Translations under genes and position numbers: made by a program
Source: Candidatus Electryonea clarkiae
Lineage (GTDB): Bacteria; Electryoneota; Electryoneia; Electryoneales; Electryoneaceae
Direction of reading: 5' to 3'
Length of the DNA stretch: 64,000 nucleotides
Assembly (NCBI GenBank): GCA_030765455.1
Contig: JAVCCM010000008.1
Location: 36,925 to 100,924, forward strand
Part shown: positions 63,349 through 64,000 of the stretch, piece after piece
How positions within the stretch are numbered: position 1 is the stretch's first letter
How the letters are laid out: the number at the start of each line of letters is the position of its first letter
Notes under the pieces: generated by a model
Seen by the model: the letters and a program-made list of their open reading frames with translations, nothing else
What the model was told of the DNA's origin: nothing
The model's database searches: none

Positions 63349-64000
63349 ATGTCTCGTTACTCAATTCTCAAACATACAAATATGTATATTTTCGCCGTTT
63401 TTTTGCTGTTGACTGCCACATTCTCTATCTCCTTCGCCGAATGGCCCGAGAACGGCGTACAGGTATCCCCGGATAGTGTTTTGCGGGTGGCAATGTTCAG
63501 GGTGGCGCCGGACAGTACCGGCGGAGCTTATGTTGTCTGGAAACATGGTCCTGATAATCTCAATACTGTGGCGCAGCATATAGACCGGGATGGCAATCTA
63601 TTATGGGATGTACCCGGAGTCTCCGTAACCGATCCCGATTCCATGCCGCTTACAGTTTTGTCAGACGTACTTCCAGCTCCAGGCGGATGCGCTTATATCA
63701 GTTATACCGGGCAGGGTCCTGACGGTTACTTGAACATATTCGTTCAGAAGTTGTCTCCGGATGGGGAGAGGTTATACGGACCCTATGGTGTTGCGTTGAC
63801 AGATGAAACAATGAATCAACATAATATCTCTGATTTTGCTATGCGAGACGTAATGGTTCTTGACGGCGAAGGAGGGATTATACAGGGATATTGGGCATTA
63901 ACACATCCACCAAACAATGCGAGCGTTCATGCCGCCCGCATGGATTCTTCCGGTGAGGTATTGTGGACTGACGCAATAGTAGCGAATGCTGGAATATTTC
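63349..64000 (+). CDS. secreted protein with repeated WD/YVxW-type strands, cut by window edge
   Basis: ATG 63349 opens a frame that stays open to the window end (217 codons). The signal peptide is YIFAVFLLLTATFSISFA. The mature part has GGAYVVWKHGP, QHIDRDGNLLWDVPG and VQKLSPDGERLYGPYGVALT, a repeat type of beta-propeller found in exported proteins of FCB candidate phyla. A C-terminal sorting domain would be expected beyond the edge. AGGAAG lies 8 bases before the start. Confidence 0.75.
   Translation, partial: MSRYSILKHTNMYIFAVFLLLTATFSISFAEWPENGVQVSPDSVLRVAMFRVAPDSTGGAYVVWKHGPDNLNTVAQHIDRDGNLLWDVPGVSVTDPDSMPLTVLSDVLPAPGGCAYISYTGQGPDGYLNIFVQKLSPDGERLYGPYGVALTDETMNQHNISDFAMRDVMVLDGEGGIIQGYWALTHPPNNASVHAARMDSSGEVLWTDAIVANAGIF

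Overview
This is a bacterial chromosome segment of roughly 40% GC. The infC-rpmI-rplT operon, guaA, surE, uppP and six bacterial-type tRNA genes show it is bacterial. Five secreted proteins end in a C-terminal domain of the type IX secretion (Por/T9SS type A) sorting kind, four of them with the hallmark YPNPFN motif. That points to the FCB superphylum, and the style of the secretome suggests a little-cultured lineage (Marinimicrobia, Calditrichota, KSB1, Electryoneota or a relative) rather than a classical Bacteroidetes. Strong Shine-Dalgarno sites and TTGACA-17-TATATT promoters support that, but the phylum cannot be fixed from the sequence alone. A surprise at the left edge is an archaeal-type GatE, a tRNA amidotransferase subunit normally absent from bacteria.

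Layout. 0-5.8 kb: gatE (minus strand), two secreted proteins, a lipoprotein related to 5'-nucleotidases, cytidine deaminase and a nucleoside permease. 6.3-9.3 kb: POT peptide transporter, a degenerate nuclease-fold protein and a second 5'-nucleotidase-like protein. 9.4-12.6 kb: a molybdate uptake operon (modE, modA, modB, modC) with two predicted ModE operators; it is flanked by a 90-bp direct repeat derived from the end of the preceding gene. 12.9-18.1 kb: two large T9SS-exported proteins, one a BNR-repeat protein and one a HEYGH metalloprotease. 18.4-19.8 kb: a decayed type I restriction locus (hsdR', KilA-N gene, hsdM' fused to a DUF234-like nuclease domain). 20-22.2 kb: an antiporter and a universal stress protein. 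22.3-24.5 kb: tRNA-Ala, -Gly, -Cys, -Leu, -Val and the infC operon, whose infC starts with the rare codon ATC. 24.8-31.6 kb: thioesterase, a truncated dinD, then an intact type I restriction-modification locus (hsdR, an hsdM-hsdS fusion, and a DUF6602-like nuclease-fold gene).

31.7-35.2 kb (minus strand): a glycosyltransferase-39/TPR membrane protein and a DnaB-type helicase. 35.7-40.2 kb: molybdenum cofactor genes mobB, moeA, moaA, moaC and a MOSC-MogA fusion, with a probable Moco riboswitch before moaA. 40.3-42.3 kb: a membrane-anchored cytochrome with 18 potential haem sites. 42.4-45 kb: an arylsulfotransferase-like secreted protein and a partly duplicated mini T9SS gene. 45-50.3 kb: an ArsR regulator, a methyltransferase and a pair of secreted TldD-family proteins, one with and one without the metal-binding motif. 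50.6-53.8 kb: MscS channel, a probable outer-membrane protein, small membrane proteins and repeats. 54.27-56.18 kb: a small genomic island in tRNA-Phe carrying a PD-(D/E)xK nuclease gene. 56.5-63 kb: cell-wall amidase, surE, guaA, a TPR/periplasmic-binding protein and uppP. The last 650 bases open a secreted protein that runs off the window.

How the parts fit. Molybdate uptake, cofactor synthesis and riboswitch control, together with a large multihaem cytochrome, suggest a respiratory lifestyle using molybdoenzymes and quinol-linked, possibly extracellular, electron transfer. Two restriction loci (one dead, one apparently alive), a dinD fragment, a tRNA island with a nuclease and many hairpin or inverted-repeat elements mark 18-31 kb and 52-56 kb as the accessory, fast-changing parts. 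Everything here is read by eye; family names rest on remembered motifs, not on searches.
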